DNA from: Archangium sp.
Lineage (GTDB): Bacteria > Myxococcota > Myxococcia > Myxococcales > Myxococcaceae
Length of the DNA: 30,765 nt
Reading direction: 5' to 3'
Assembly: GCA_016793585.1 (NCBI GenBank)
Contig: JAEUJR010000928.1
Location: 1-30,765 of the forward strand
Below are positions 15,908 to 23,915 of the stretch, in pieces (within the stretch, counting starts at the first letter, position 1; each line of letters starts with the position of its first letter). The position numbers and the translations under genes are program-made. The notes below the pieces were generated by a model. That model searched no databases and was not told where the DNA came from. It was given only the letters and a program-made list of their open reading frames with translations.

Positions 15908-17659
15908 TCACTTCGCCTGGCTGGCGGCGAGCTCGCACCACCACGAGCCAATCCACAAGTCGGCCAGCGACTCGGTCTTCTGCCGGTCGGTGCCCTCTCT
16001 CGCGGCGCGCGCGTTCAAGAAGCGCAGGCGGGCCGCGAGCGGAATCATCCTGGCTTCACGTTTGGCACGGCCGCAGGACTGCAGCAGGCGCAGCCGCGCG
16101 AGCTCGAGCTGCGAAGACAACGCGCGCGCGTTGCGCACCGTGAAGGCGCCCGACGCGTCGACGGAGCCGCCGAGCGCCGAGTACGTGTTCACGAGGTACG
16201 CCGAGTAGACGTCCTGCCGGGCCGCCATCACGAGGCGGGCGCGCGCGTCGGCCTCCGAGCGCAACAGCGCGCCCGCTCCCGCCAGCTCGGCCGCCGTCGC
16301 GTCTTTCTTCATGTCGGGCGTGAGCCGCCCCTCGAGCGCCGCGAACGTGGCCGCGCCGGCCGCAGCGTACGACGCGGCGAGGCGCTCGGTGTCGAGGGCT
16401 GGCGCCTCCTTCACCGTCGGCAGCGCGACGTAGAGGTCGAAGAAGCGTCGGCCGTTCTTCACGTGTTCGCGTGCCTGCGCCAGCCCTTCGAGGAACTGGC
16501 GCGCGAGGCGGGTGAAGGCTGCGTCGCCCGGTGGCAGCGCGCCGAGTTGCTGTACGCGCGCGCCCGGCGCTGGCTCGGCGCCTTCGGGCGCGATGCTCTC
16601 GAGCAGGTCCATCGCGTACAGGTCGTTCGCGCGCGAGGTGTGGGGAAAGCGGGTGGCCACGTCGCGGCGGAACTCGGCGCGTTCGGTGTCGAGCGCCCCC
16701 TCGAGCCGCTCGACGGCCGTGAGCACCGAGCCTGCGTCTCGTTCGTCGAGCACCCGCAGCTCGGCGCCGACCCGAACCAGGCTGAGCGCCGCGCTCCACA
16801 CCACCAGCGCGCGCACCGGGTCGCCGCTCTGCTCGAAGTCCATCGCCTGCTTCGTCACGCGCTCGAGGCGTTGACGCGCGGTCGCGGCCGCGGCGGGCCC
16901 AAGGCTCTTCTCGTACGAGGCCCGCTCGACCTCGAGCTGCTGCCGCACCTGCGCGGTGCTCTTCGCGATCGCCGCGAGCTCGGCGGGCCACAGCTCGAGG
17001 TCGCTCTCCTTCGCGGGCGCGGGCCTCGGCAACGCGTCGCCGGTGAGAAACTGGTACGCGTCATCGAGGCCGCCGAGCTCTCTGACGGTGACGCCCAGGC
17101 GCTGGCCCTCGGTCACGAGGTCGACCACCCGGCCCGAGGCGTCGAGCTGCTGCCGGCTGCCGGCGGGTACGCCGAAGCGCTTCACGCCAGCGCTCGCGGC
17201 GGCCGAGAGGCGCGTGAGCACCTCGTCGACGGGGCCGAGGCTGCCGTCGGGGTTGAGCGCGCCCGTCATCGAGGTCTTCGTCAGCGGGGGCTTGTTTCGC
17301 AGCAGCGCGACGAGCGTCGCCGCCGTGAGCATGCCCGCCGACGGCCCATCGATGGGCCCGTCGACCTGCAGCACGAACTCGTGGTCGGTCACGCTGGAGT
17401 CGGTCGCCGCGGCAGCCACGAAGGCCGCGCGCCAGAGCGTGGGCAACCAGTGGTCACCCGCATCGCCCGTGACGTTCACCGACGGTCGCGACGAGCGGCT
17501 CGGCTGCACGCGCACCGTCACTGGCACCGCGCGGCCCGCGACGCCGCCGTCGGTCGGCCCGAGCGAGGTCGCCAGCACCTCGGCCTGGTGCAGGGCGGCC
17601 GGCGGCCTGGCGAAGGCGAGCTGCGCCACGACGAGCATGGCGAGGCTGAGTCGGGTCAT
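15908..17659 (-). CDS. Exported Lon-like (S16) domain protein with altered catalytic dyad (583 aa)
   Basis: A signal peptide (MTRLSLAMLVVAQLAFARPP) replaces the AAA+ module of Lon, so this is an exported, ATP-independent protein. Residues ~85-210 are a Lon proteolytic domain: VDGPIDGPSAGM with the nucleophile at Ser107, SMTGALNPDGSLGPVDEVLTRLSAAASAGVKRFGVP at ~130-165. Aligned without gaps to the E. coli Lon sequence I recall (DGPSAG ... MTGE ... GGLKEKLLAA), catalytic Lys722 corresponds to Arg150 and the GG before it to DE. Peptidase activity is therefore doubtful. Residues ~215-583 are mostly helical, with heptad-like stretches (VRQQLEVERASYEKSL) and no recognised domain. Expected location is the periplasm. 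An AGTAGCGT -10-like box lies upstream. Confidence 0.85.
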   Translation of the reverse strand: MTRLSLAMLVVAQLAFARPPAALHQAEVLATSLGPTDGGVAGRAVPVTVRVQPSRSSRPSVNVTGDAGDHWLPTLWRAAFVAAAATDSSVTDHEFVLQVDGPIDGPSAGMLTAATLVALLRNKPPLTKTSMTGALNPDGSLGPVDEVLTRLSAAASAGVKRFGVPAGSRQQLDASGRVVDLVTEGQRLGVTVRELGGLDDAYQFLTGDALPRPAPAKESDLELWPAELAAIAKSTAQVRQQLEVERASYEKSLGPAAAATARQRLERVTKQAMDFEQSGDPVRALVVWSAALSLVRVGAELRVLDERDAGSVLTAVERLEGALDTERAEFRRDVATRFPHTSRANDLYAMDLLESIAPEGAEPAPGARVQQLGALPPGDAAFTRLARQFLEGLAQAREHVKNGRRFFDLYVALPTVKEAPALDTERLAASYAAAGAATFAALEGRLTPDMKKDATAAELAGAGALLRSEADARARLVMAARQDVYSAYLVNTYSALGGSVDASGAFTVRNARALSSQLELARLRLLQSCGRAKREARMIPLAARLRFLNARAAREGTDRQKTESLADLWIGSWWCELAASQAK

Positions 17660-17747
17660 GGCGCGACGCTACTCGGGCCTCCGCCACGCTGACACGAATC
17701 ATCAGGCGGCTGCGCTACGCTGACCCACCCAGCCAAAGGCCACCGCC

Positions 17748-18251
17748 ATGACGTACGAAAAGTCGCTCGTCGATTTCGACGCGTTCACGCAGCTCGTCTC
17801 GAAGGTCGAGGCCCACCGCGCGACGCGGCTGCTCGACCTCGACACGTTTCTCAGGATGAGCAAGGCGCCGAAGACGGTCATCTTCGACTCGCGCTCCGAC
17901 TTCCGCTTCGGGCGAAAGCACCTCGCGGGCGCCATTCACCTCGACTTCACCGACTTCACGCAAGAGAACCTGAAGAAGCTCGTGCCAGACCCGAACACGA
18001 CGATTCTCATCTATTGCAACAACAACTTCTCGGGAGACCAGGTCGACTTCGCGACGAAGATGTTCGTGCCGAGAGCGCCGCCCGAGACGCAGCTCCTCGG
18101 CAACCAGAAGCCGCTCATGCTGGCGCTGAACATTCCCACGTACATCAACCTGTATGGTTATGGTTATCGCAATGTCTATGAATTGGACGAGCTGGTCAGC
18201 GTGAACGACCCGCGCATTCGCTTCGAGGGCTCGGTCGTCACGACGACGTGA
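17748..18251 (+). CDS. Rhodanese-like domain protein (167 aa)
   Basis: A single-domain rhodanese, cytoplasmic by the absence of a signal peptide. Domain signatures: KTVIFDSRSDFRFGRKHLAGAIHLDFTDFT (the CH2A motif with DSRS) and ILIYCNNNFSGDQ, which holds the active-site Cys that carries persulfide sulfur. The loop is CNNNFSG rather than the common CxxGxRS, matching a rhodanese subgroup that also has LNIPTYINLYGYGYRNVYELDELV near the C-terminus. The N-terminal ~45 residues are a short helical extension. Sulfur transfer or redox signalling is the family role; the physiological partner is unknown. A GCTACGCT -10-like box lies at 17714-17721, 26 bp before the ATG. Confidence 0.88.
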   Translation: MTYEKSLVDFDAFTQLVSKVEAHRATRLLDLDTFLRMSKAPKTVIFDSRSDFRFGRKHLAGAIHLDFTDFTQENLKKLVPDPNTTILIYCNNNFSGDQVDFATKMFVPRAPPETQLLGNQKPLMLALNIPTYINLYGYGYRNVYELDELVSVNDPRIRFEGSVVTTT

Positions 18252-18321
18252 AGAGCGCCCCGGCCACGGCCGCAGCGCAAATCCACTACCGTTCTGGGCG
18301 GCTGACAGGTACGCGGCCCGC

Positions 18322-19938
18322 GTGACCGAAGACCTGCGACAGCGTGTGCTCGATCGCGCCGAGGTGGTGGTGCTCGTCATCGCCGGCCTGGCGTGGACGG
18401 TGTGGTGCAGCGCCTGGCACGTGCTCGACCCGCGCCAGACCGCGTGGATGCACAACGGCGACTGGGAGGTCTACTACCAGGCGTGGCTGCTCCACACGCG
18501 CGGCCCCTGGGAGCTGCAGGTCGGCAAGATTCCTGCGCTGCTCTACCCGTACGGGCTCTCGACCTTCTACGCGGGCGCGAACACCTGGCTGTGCGTCGCC
18601 GGCAAACTCGTCGCGCCCTTCATCAGCGGTGAGTTCCAGTTCTATGGGCTGTGGTACCTCGCGAGCTTCATCGCCCAGGGCCTCGCGTTCCGGTTTGCCC
18701 TGAAGCAGGCGGGCGTGAATGGGCCCGCGCGGTTGTTCGGAGCGCTGCTCGGCCTCGTGGCGCCGGTGCTGCTCGCGCGCATGGGCCACATCGCGTTGAT
18801 GATGCACGCCCTCACCGTCACGCAGCTCGGCCTCGCGCTGCGGGCGTGGCGCAGGCCCGAGCTCGCCACCAGCACCGCCCGGTGGACGGTGGCGCTCGCG
18901 GTGTTCGCCGTCGGCGTCGAGGCGTACCTCGCGGGTCAGGCGATTCCCCTCGCGGTCGCGGTGCTCGCCATCACCCGGCTCTCGGCGAAGCGCCCGTGGA
19001 GAGAGCTCGCGAAGGACGTCGGGCTGCTCGTCGCCGGTGTGCTCTTCATGCTGTGGCAGGTCGGCGCCATTCCCGCGAGCGAGGTGCAGCGCGCCACCGG
19101 CGGCTTCGGCGAGTTCTCGTCAGACCTGTTCGCGCTCTTCAACAGCCAGGGCTACTCGAAGCTGGTGCCGCGCATTCCCGCCGGGCCGCGGCAGGGTGAA
19201 GGCTTCGCCTACCTGGGCCTCGGTGGGTTGGCGTTGCTGCCCTTCGCGGTGGTGTCGTTCGGTCTGTGGCTCAAGCGCAACGGCGCGCGCCGGCTGGTGC
19301 CGCTGCTCCCGATGGTCGCCGTCGTCTTCCTCATGGCGGCCTACGCGTGGTCGTCGCACGTCACGCTTCGCGGCCAGGAGGTGCTGAACCTCGAGTGGGC
19401 GTTCGCGCCGTTCAAGGTCATCACCGGGCCCTTCCGCAGCTGTGGCCGCTTCATCTGGCCGCTCCACTACCTGGTGACGCTCACGGCCATCGTGATGGTG
19501 GTGAAGCTCAGCCGCTGGGTGTGGCCCGCGGCGGTGGGCCTCGCGCTCGCGGCGGGCGTGCAGGCGTACGAGCTGAACCCCAACAACCCGGCCTTCTTTC
19601 ACGAGCCCGTGGCGGCCATCACCGCGCCGTGGACGGGCATGGGCCAGAAGTACCAGCACCTCGTCATCGTGCCCGTGCAGGTGCAGTGGGAGTGCGACTA
19701 CGACCCCCTCGTCGTCTCGTTCCTCACGCGCGTCGCCGCGCAGGAGCACATGACCATCAACAGCGGCAACGTCGGCCGCGTGCCGAAGGCCATTCGTTCG
19801 GAGTGCGGCGCGGTGTTTCAGGGGCCGCTCGACCCGAAGACCGTCTACGTCGTCGCGCCAAACCACGTGAACGACCCGGGCCTCGCGGCAGGGCAGCGGC
19901 AGGTCATCGATGGAATGCTGGTGGTGACGGCGCCATGA
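18322..19938 (+). CDS. Polytopic membrane protein, DUF6311/GT-C-like (538 aa)
   Basis: Starts at GTG 18322. It has about ten hydrophobic helices, beginning AEVVVLVIAGLAWTVWCSAW, with large loops between them. The first loop holds HNGDWEVYYQAWLLHTRGPWELQVGKIPALLYPYGLSTFYAGAN, an acidic motif followed by a proline/tyrosine-rich loop as in DUF6311 and other GT-C-type glycosyltransferases acting on lipid-linked sugars. The later segment GPFRSCGRFIWPLHYLVTLTAI fits the same family. The C-terminal ~110 residues (from HEPVAAITAPW) form a soluble domain with Cys at QWECDYD and RSECGAV. Family assignment is from recalled motif similarity and is moderate; sugar donor and acceptor are unknown. ACTACCGT (18285-18292) is a -10-like box. 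Confidence 0.75.
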   Translation: MTEDLRQRVLDRAEVVVLVIAGLAWTVWCSAWHVLDPRQTAWMHNGDWEVYYQAWLLHTRGPWELQVGKIPALLYPYGLSTFYAGANTWLCVAGKLVAPFISGEFQFYGLWYLASFIAQGLAFRFALKQAGVNGPARLFGALLGLVAPVLLARMGHIALMMHALTVTQLGLALRAWRRPELATSTARWTVALAVFAVGVEAYLAGQAIPLAVAVLAITRLSAKRPWRELAKDVGLLVAGVLFMLWQVGAIPASEVQRATGGFGEFSSDLFALFNSQGYSKLVPRIPAGPRQGEGFAYLGLGGLALLPFAVVSFGLWLKRNGARRLVPLLPMVAVVFLMAAYAWSSHVTLRGQEVLNLEWAFAPFKVITGPFRSCGRFIWPLHYLVTLTAIVMVVKLSRWVWPAAVGLALAAGVQAYELNPNNPAFFHEPVAAITAPWTGMGQKYQHLVIVPVQVQWECDYDPLVVSFLTRVAAQEHMTINSGNVGRVPKAIRSECGAVFQGPLDPKTVYVVAPNHVNDPGLAAGQRQVIDGMLVVTAP

Positions 19939-19953
19939 AGCCGGCGTCTGCAC

Positions 19954-22554
19954 TTACCTGCAGCGCCGAAAGGTGGCTCGTCGAGCGATGACGAGCGAGA
20001 GCGCGGCGAGCATCGATGATGGGGTGAAGGTGCAGCCACAGGGCTGCGGTGGTGGCGTGGGACGAACGCCCGCGTCGGCCGTCGCGCCGGCATCGACGGA
20101 GACCACGCCCGCATCGACGGTTGCCCCCGCGTCGCCGCGCACGCCTGCATCGAAGAGGGGCGGCACTCCGGCATCGACGACGCCTTCGTCGAAGAACGCG
20201 CCACACGCAGGGTCGATGGTGCCGGCCGCACGCTGCGCGAGGGCGAGCACGTAGGCGCCCGCGCCAAAACCAACCATCGGGGCGTTGAATTTCCACGCGC
20301 CGGTCGTCTCGTCGAACGTCTCGGGAATGATGCCGGCGTTGGCAGCGGCGTTGTTCGTCACCCAGTCGAGCACCGCGTCGGCGCGTGTCGTGTCGCCTTG
20401 CGCACGCAGCACCATCGAGCCCCGCAAATCGGTGATGACCCACTCGGCCGAGTCGTACTCGCTGCCCCAGGGCGAGAGGTCGGTGCGCCCCGCGTGGTCT
20501 CTGCGGTCGTCGTTGCGCGCCCAGCCGGGGCCCGACGCAACGCGCAGTCGCTCGAGCCCCGTCGTCGTCGCGCGCCCGATACGCCCGCCCGGCGCGAACA
20601 ACCCCAGCGCCATCGCGTCGAAGGTCGCTGCGTCGAAGAAGTCGAGACCCGCGAGCAGCTCTTCACGATTCGAGGCGAGCGCGCCGTTCGAATCGGTGAG
20701 CCCCGTGGCGATGCTGCGCCGGAGCGCCTGCGCCGCCGTTCGGTACTGCATCGCACGCATGGGGTCCTGCTTGCGCTCGGCCAGCGCGGCGGCGTCACAG
20801 AGCCCGCGAGCAGCCGTGAGGCTCGTGTACGCCCAGACACGCTCACGCCCGTTCCAATGCGTCTCCCAGATGGAGGAGTCCTTTCTGATCAGCCCCGTCG
20901 ACGGGTCGATCAACGCGACGAGCGGGTCAGCCACCTTCGTCGCCACCTCGTTCCAGCGCGCGTCGGTCAGGGTCGTGTCGCTGGTGTGCACCTCGTGCTG
21001 CCGCAGCGCCCAGAGGAAGAGGCCGAAGCCGTCGAACTCGAGGTTCGGGCCGTAGTCGTTGAAGTCGGTCTCTTCGACGCCGAAGCCGACGTAGCGGGTG
21101 AGCGAGATGACGTACGGCGGCATCGAGTACGGGCGCAGCTCGGTCCAGTCCTTGAACCGACCGCCCTCGGCGTCGAGATAGAAGCGCAGCGCGTCGCGAG
21201 ATTCCGCGGTGAGGCCGAGCGTCGACATCGCCGAAACCGCGTACGCGCCGTCGCGAATCCACGAGTAGGTCCACTCGCCCGGCGGAAGGCTCGCGAGCAC
21301 CGCGCCAGCGCCCCGATGAACGACGGTCGCCGGCAACGTCGTGCCGCCATCAGCCGCGCGGAAGCGGGAGCGGCGAAGCTCTCCATCGCGCGTGAGGTGC
21401 TCGCGGAGGAATGCAGAACCGGCCTTCACCTGAGCCATCACCAGCACGACGGCCGACTGCCGCAGCACCTGCTCCTCCTTCATCGAGAGCCCCATCGGCA
21501 CGGTGAGCGCGCGTTGAAACGTCTCCCATGAAGCACGCTCGGCCTCGACGAGCTGCTGGGCCGAACGGCCCGCGACGTACGAGTCCAGCGTGGCCTGCGT
21601 CGTCGCGGCTGCGAACGGGTCTCCATGATGCGCGACCACGATCGCGAACCAGCGCTCCTGGCCCGCACCGAGGTCGGCCGTGTCTGTCTGAAACGCGCTC
21701 GCCCAGTCGTCGGCGACGCCGAGGTCGCCCACGCGGTCGTTCAGGTCGCTCGTCGTCTGGTCGACCACGCGAAAGCCATTGTCGGCTGCGGTCGACGAGG
21801 TGTTCCACGCGCTGGCCTTCGCCCCTCCGAGGGGCCGCGCGACGACCACGCCCGCGAAGCCGCGCTCGAACACGTCACGGCCGGTCGCGATGGTGACTGT
21901 CTCTCCGTTCGTCTGCAGCTCCTGCATCACGCCGGGCCGGCCGTACCCGAGATGAAAGTTCTGCAACGAGAACGCGCTCACGCCCGTGATGGGCGCGCTG
22001 CCCGTGTTGCGAAGCTTGAGCGCCATGACGAATGACGCCATCGGCAACGAGCGCGGCGCGAACACGTACGTCGTCGCCTCGAGCCCGAGCACCGACGCGT
22101 GTTGCCAGGTGACGATGCCCGAACCACCGCTCGTGCTGGGCGCTGCAGTGACGTAGCCGCTCGACGTCGGCGGTCCGGTGAGCCAGCGCTGCTGCCCACC
22201 GGCGCGCACGCCAAAGTACGCGTCGAAGAGCACGTCGCGCGTCTTCACCATCTGCGGCTGGTTGCCGACCCACACCTCCATGCCCAGCGCGTCGAGCTGC
22301 GGCTCTTCGGTGGCCGGCAGGTGCTCACGAAAGTGCACGACCTTCGAGGTGCGCGCGTCGACCATCACCGCGCCGTGGCCGTTCGACGAAGACAACGAGA
22401 AGAAGGAGCGCGTCGGCGTGGGTTGCGCGAGCGCGAGAGCCGGGAGCAGGGCGAGCAGCACGGAGGGCGTTGTAGCGACCTCGAGGAGGACAGTCGTCCT
22501 CGAAGGCCTGCAGTCATGAACGCGGCGCGCAGAATCGTTCGAGTGGGAGCTCAT
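19954..22554 (-). CDS. Secreted glycoside hydrolase family 15 (glucoamylase/glucodextranase-like) enzyme with MYXO-CTERM-like tail
   Basis: An exo-acting alpha-glucan hydrolase by family. The N-terminal ~330 residues form the beta-rich domain of bacterial GH15 proteins; the (alpha/alpha)6 catalytic barrel follows. Landmarks: TYSWIRDGAYAVSAM (~430), EFDGFGLFLWAL, SIWETHWNGRERVWAYTS (~560, general-acid Glu in IWE), and IIPETFDETTGAW (~743, probable base Glu). The region 20055-20200 encodes DAG-rich linkers, then PCGC, a hydrophobic helix SMLAALSLVIARR and terminal Arg residues: a surface-anchoring tail. The start is uncertain: ATG 22605, ATG 22554 or GTG 22461 are possible. The hydrophobic stretch SVLLALLPALALAQ is the likely signal core, and 22554 keeps it with a long n-region. 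A palindrome shared with the gene at 25820 lies at 22486-22501. Confidence 0.85.
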   Translation of the reverse strand: MSSHSNDSARRVHDCRPSRTTVLLEVATTPSVLLALLPALALAQPTPTRSFFSLSSSNGHGAVMVDARTSKVVHFREHLPATEEPQLDALGMEVWVGNQPQMVKTRDVLFDAYFGVRAGGQQRWLTGPPTSSGYVTAAPSTSGGSGIVTWQHASVLGLEATTYVFAPRSLPMASFVMALKLRNTGSAPITGVSAFSLQNFHLGYGRPGVMQELQTNGETVTIATGRDVFERGFAGVVVARPLGGAKASAWNTSSTAADNGFRVVDQTTSDLNDRVGDLGVADDWASAFQTDTADLGAGQERWFAIVVAHHGDPFAAATTQATLDSYVAGRSAQQLVEAERASWETFQRALTVPMGLSMKEEQVLRQSAVVLVMAQVKAGSAFLREHLTRDGELRRSRFRAADGGTTLPATVVHRGAGAVLASLPPGEWTYSWIRDGAYAVSAMSTLGLTAESRDALRFYLDAEGGRFKDWTELRPYSMPPYVISLTRYVGFGVEETDFNDYGPNLEFDGFGLFLWALRQHEVHTSDTTLTDARWNEVATKVADPLVALIDPSTGLIRKDSSIWETHWNGRERVWAYTSLTAARGLCDAAALAERKQDPMRAMQYRTAAQALRRSIATGLTDSNGALASNREELLAGLDFFDAATFDAMALGLFAPGGRIGRATTTGLERLRVASGPGWARNDDRRDHAGRTDLSPWGSEYDSAEWVITDLRGSMVLRAQGDTTRADAVLDWVTNNAAANAGIIPETFDETTGAWKFNAPMVGFGAGAYVLALAQRAAGTIDPACGAFFDEGVVDAGVPPLFDAGVRGDAGATVDAGVVSVDAGATADAGVRPTPPPQPCGCTFTPSSMLAALSLVIARRATFRRCR
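22482..22502 (+). promoter_or_regulatory. Copy 1 of an exact 21-bp repeat containing palindrome GAGGACAGTCGTCCTC
   Basis: Perfect 6-bp arms GAGGAC / GTCCTC around AGTC (22486-22501), with CGAG and a G flanking. The identical 21 bp occurs at 25734-25754. Here it sits at the 5' end of the GH15 gene: 25 bp upstream of the possible GTG start at 22461, or inside the first ~25 codons if translation begins at 22554. There is no T-run on either side, so it does not look like a terminator. A shared operator is the simplest reading. Confidence 0.55.
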
Positions 22555-22654
22555 TCTGATGGCCAGTGCTCGAGGCGTGCCGCTCCCAAAGTCGAGACTG
22601 GTCATGTCAGTTTCGGGAATGGTGATGGTGTCGAAGCACTCGTACCCTCACGAC

Positions 22655-23914
22655 ATGCGAGCACGGGTCTGGCTGTCGTGGTGCCTGACGTTGGCCGTCT
22701 TCGGGTGTGGTGGCCCACCGCGCGAGGCCGACGGAGGCCTGGTGACGGACCCGGTGGACGCGGGCAGCACGGTGGACGCGGGCAGCACAGTGGACGCGGG
22801 CAGCATGGTGGACGCGGGCAGCACAGTGGACGCGGGCAGCATCATGGACGCGGGCAGCGCGGTGGATGCGGGGACTGATGCGGGCTCGGCAGCCGTCACG
22901 TTGATCGGGTCTGGCTTCGGCACGAAGAGCATTCCGGCCCCGTTCTTCTGGCAGAACTTCGAAGCGAGCGGCTCGCCCACAGCGCTGGGCTACGCGAGTG
23001 ACCAGCTGGCGTTCGGTTCGAATTCGTATGGCAGCACCACGGCGGTCGACACGCTCGGCGGCCGACGGAGCGGTGCAGGAGCGCTCACGTTGTCGATGAT
23101 GTTCACCGGCACTGGCGACCGCGACTACTTCCCGCACCTCGCAGTTCACACCAGCAATCAAGGCAGCGGCTCGATGTCTGCCACAGACGTGTATCTGAGT
23201 TTCTGGCTCAAGTTCGTTCGCACCTCAGGCACGCACTCCGGTGCTGTTCAATTGAAGGGCCCACGCTCGGGGAGCGGCGCCGTGGGTACGAATTTCTACA
23301 CCGGGCTCTTCAACTACGTTCCCAACCTCTGGTTCAGCGGCGCAGGAGCACTCACCTCCATCTTCCAGGAGACGCGGGCGCTCACGGGCACCATCAGCCA
23401 GGGCGAACACTTCAACACCACCGCTGCGCCGGCATGGAGAACCGGCGATTGGAACTTCGTCGAGTACCGCCTGCACCTGAACACGCCCGGCGTCGCAGAT
23501 GGCTCGTTCAAGGCGTTCCTCAATGGTCGCGACGCCACCACCGGGTGGGACCCAACGGGTCGCGCGAACTACGACCAGGTTCGAGTGCGTGAGGTTGGCG
23601 ACACGGCTCGGTTCAACTGGTCATTCCTCACGCCGGGCGTCGACTTTCCGGGAATGACGGGGAACGCGACCTATCAAGTGTCGTTTGCCGAACACTACGT
23701 CGACACGACCTTCGCGCGAGTGGTGGCGACCGACGACGCCACCTATGCCCAATCGACCAGCTGGGCCGTTCAGTCCTGCACGACGTGGAGCGACACGCAG
23801 ATTCGAATCGACCGGCCGAACTGGGGCACGTTCAGCAGCAACACGACCGTGTACTTTCACGTGTTCAACGCAGCCAGCGTGTTGGTCGCGTCGCTCCCTC
23901 GCGTCGTGCCTTGA
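22655..23914 (+). CDS. VDAGS-repeat lipoprotein with ConA-like/IPT-like exported domain (419 aa)
   Basis: The open frame begins earlier, but the ATG at 22655 gives the lipoprotein signal MRARVWLSWCLTLAVFGC (Cys18). Residues ~34-75 are a low-complexity linker of VDAGST/M/I units, encoded by 18-bp tandem repeats. The rest is a beta-rich domain: VTLIGSGFGTK at its start and a strand set SCTTWSDTQIRIDRPNWGTF...YFHVFNAASVLVAS at its end resemble split halves of an IPT/TIG-like Ig fold. The middle (DVYLSFWLKFVR, WNFVEYRLHLNTPG, GSFKAFLNGRDA) is typical of concanavalin-A/laminin-G-like sandwich domains of polysaccharide-binding or lyase proteins. No catalytic residues can be assigned. Its position next to a GH15 enzyme suggests glycan binding at the surface, which is inference. 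Confidence 0.82.
   Translation: MRARVWLSWCLTLAVFGCGGPPREADGGLVTDPVDAGSTVDAGSTVDAGSMVDAGSTVDAGSIMDAGSAVDAGTDAGSAAVTLIGSGFGTKSIPAPFFWQNFEASGSPTALGYASDQLAFGSNSYGSTTAVDTLGGRRSGAGALTLSMMFTGTGDRDYFPHLAVHTSNQGSGSMSATDVYLSFWLKFVRTSGTHSGAVQLKGPRSGSGAVGTNFYTGLFNYVPNLWFSGAGALTSIFQETRALTGTISQGEHFNTTAAPAWRTGDWNFVEYRLHLNTPGVADGSFKAFLNGRDATTGWDPTGRANYDQVRVREVGDTARFNWSFLTPGVDFPGMTGNATYQVSFAEHYVDTTFARVVATDDATYAQSTSWAVQSCTTWSDTQIRIDRPNWGTFSSNTTVYFHVFNAASVLVASLPRVVP
22754..22870 (+). repeat. Tandem 18-bp repeat encoding VDAGS units
   Basis: Six nearly identical 18-bp units (22754-22861), each GTGGACGCGGGCAGCA plus two variable bases, followed by a diverged copy. They encode VDAGS followed by T, M, I or A, just after the lipidated Cys of the lipoprotein. 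Unit changes keep the frame, so linker length can change by slippage. The GH15 protein has an unrelated-by-DNA but similar DAG-rich linker. Confidence 0.93.
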
Positions 23915-23915
23915 G

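Noticed and set aside
15659..17692. A 677-codon open frame on the plus strand opposite the Lon-like gene
   Set aside because: Its translation is Arg/Ala/Gly-rich with no domain, signal or ribosome binding site. Long antisense frames are expected opposite genes in GC-rich DNA, and the minus-strand protein has clear motifs.
20398..21531. A 377-codon open frame antisense to the GH15 gene
   Set aside because: No domain or start signal; the opposite strand carries conserved GH15 motifs.
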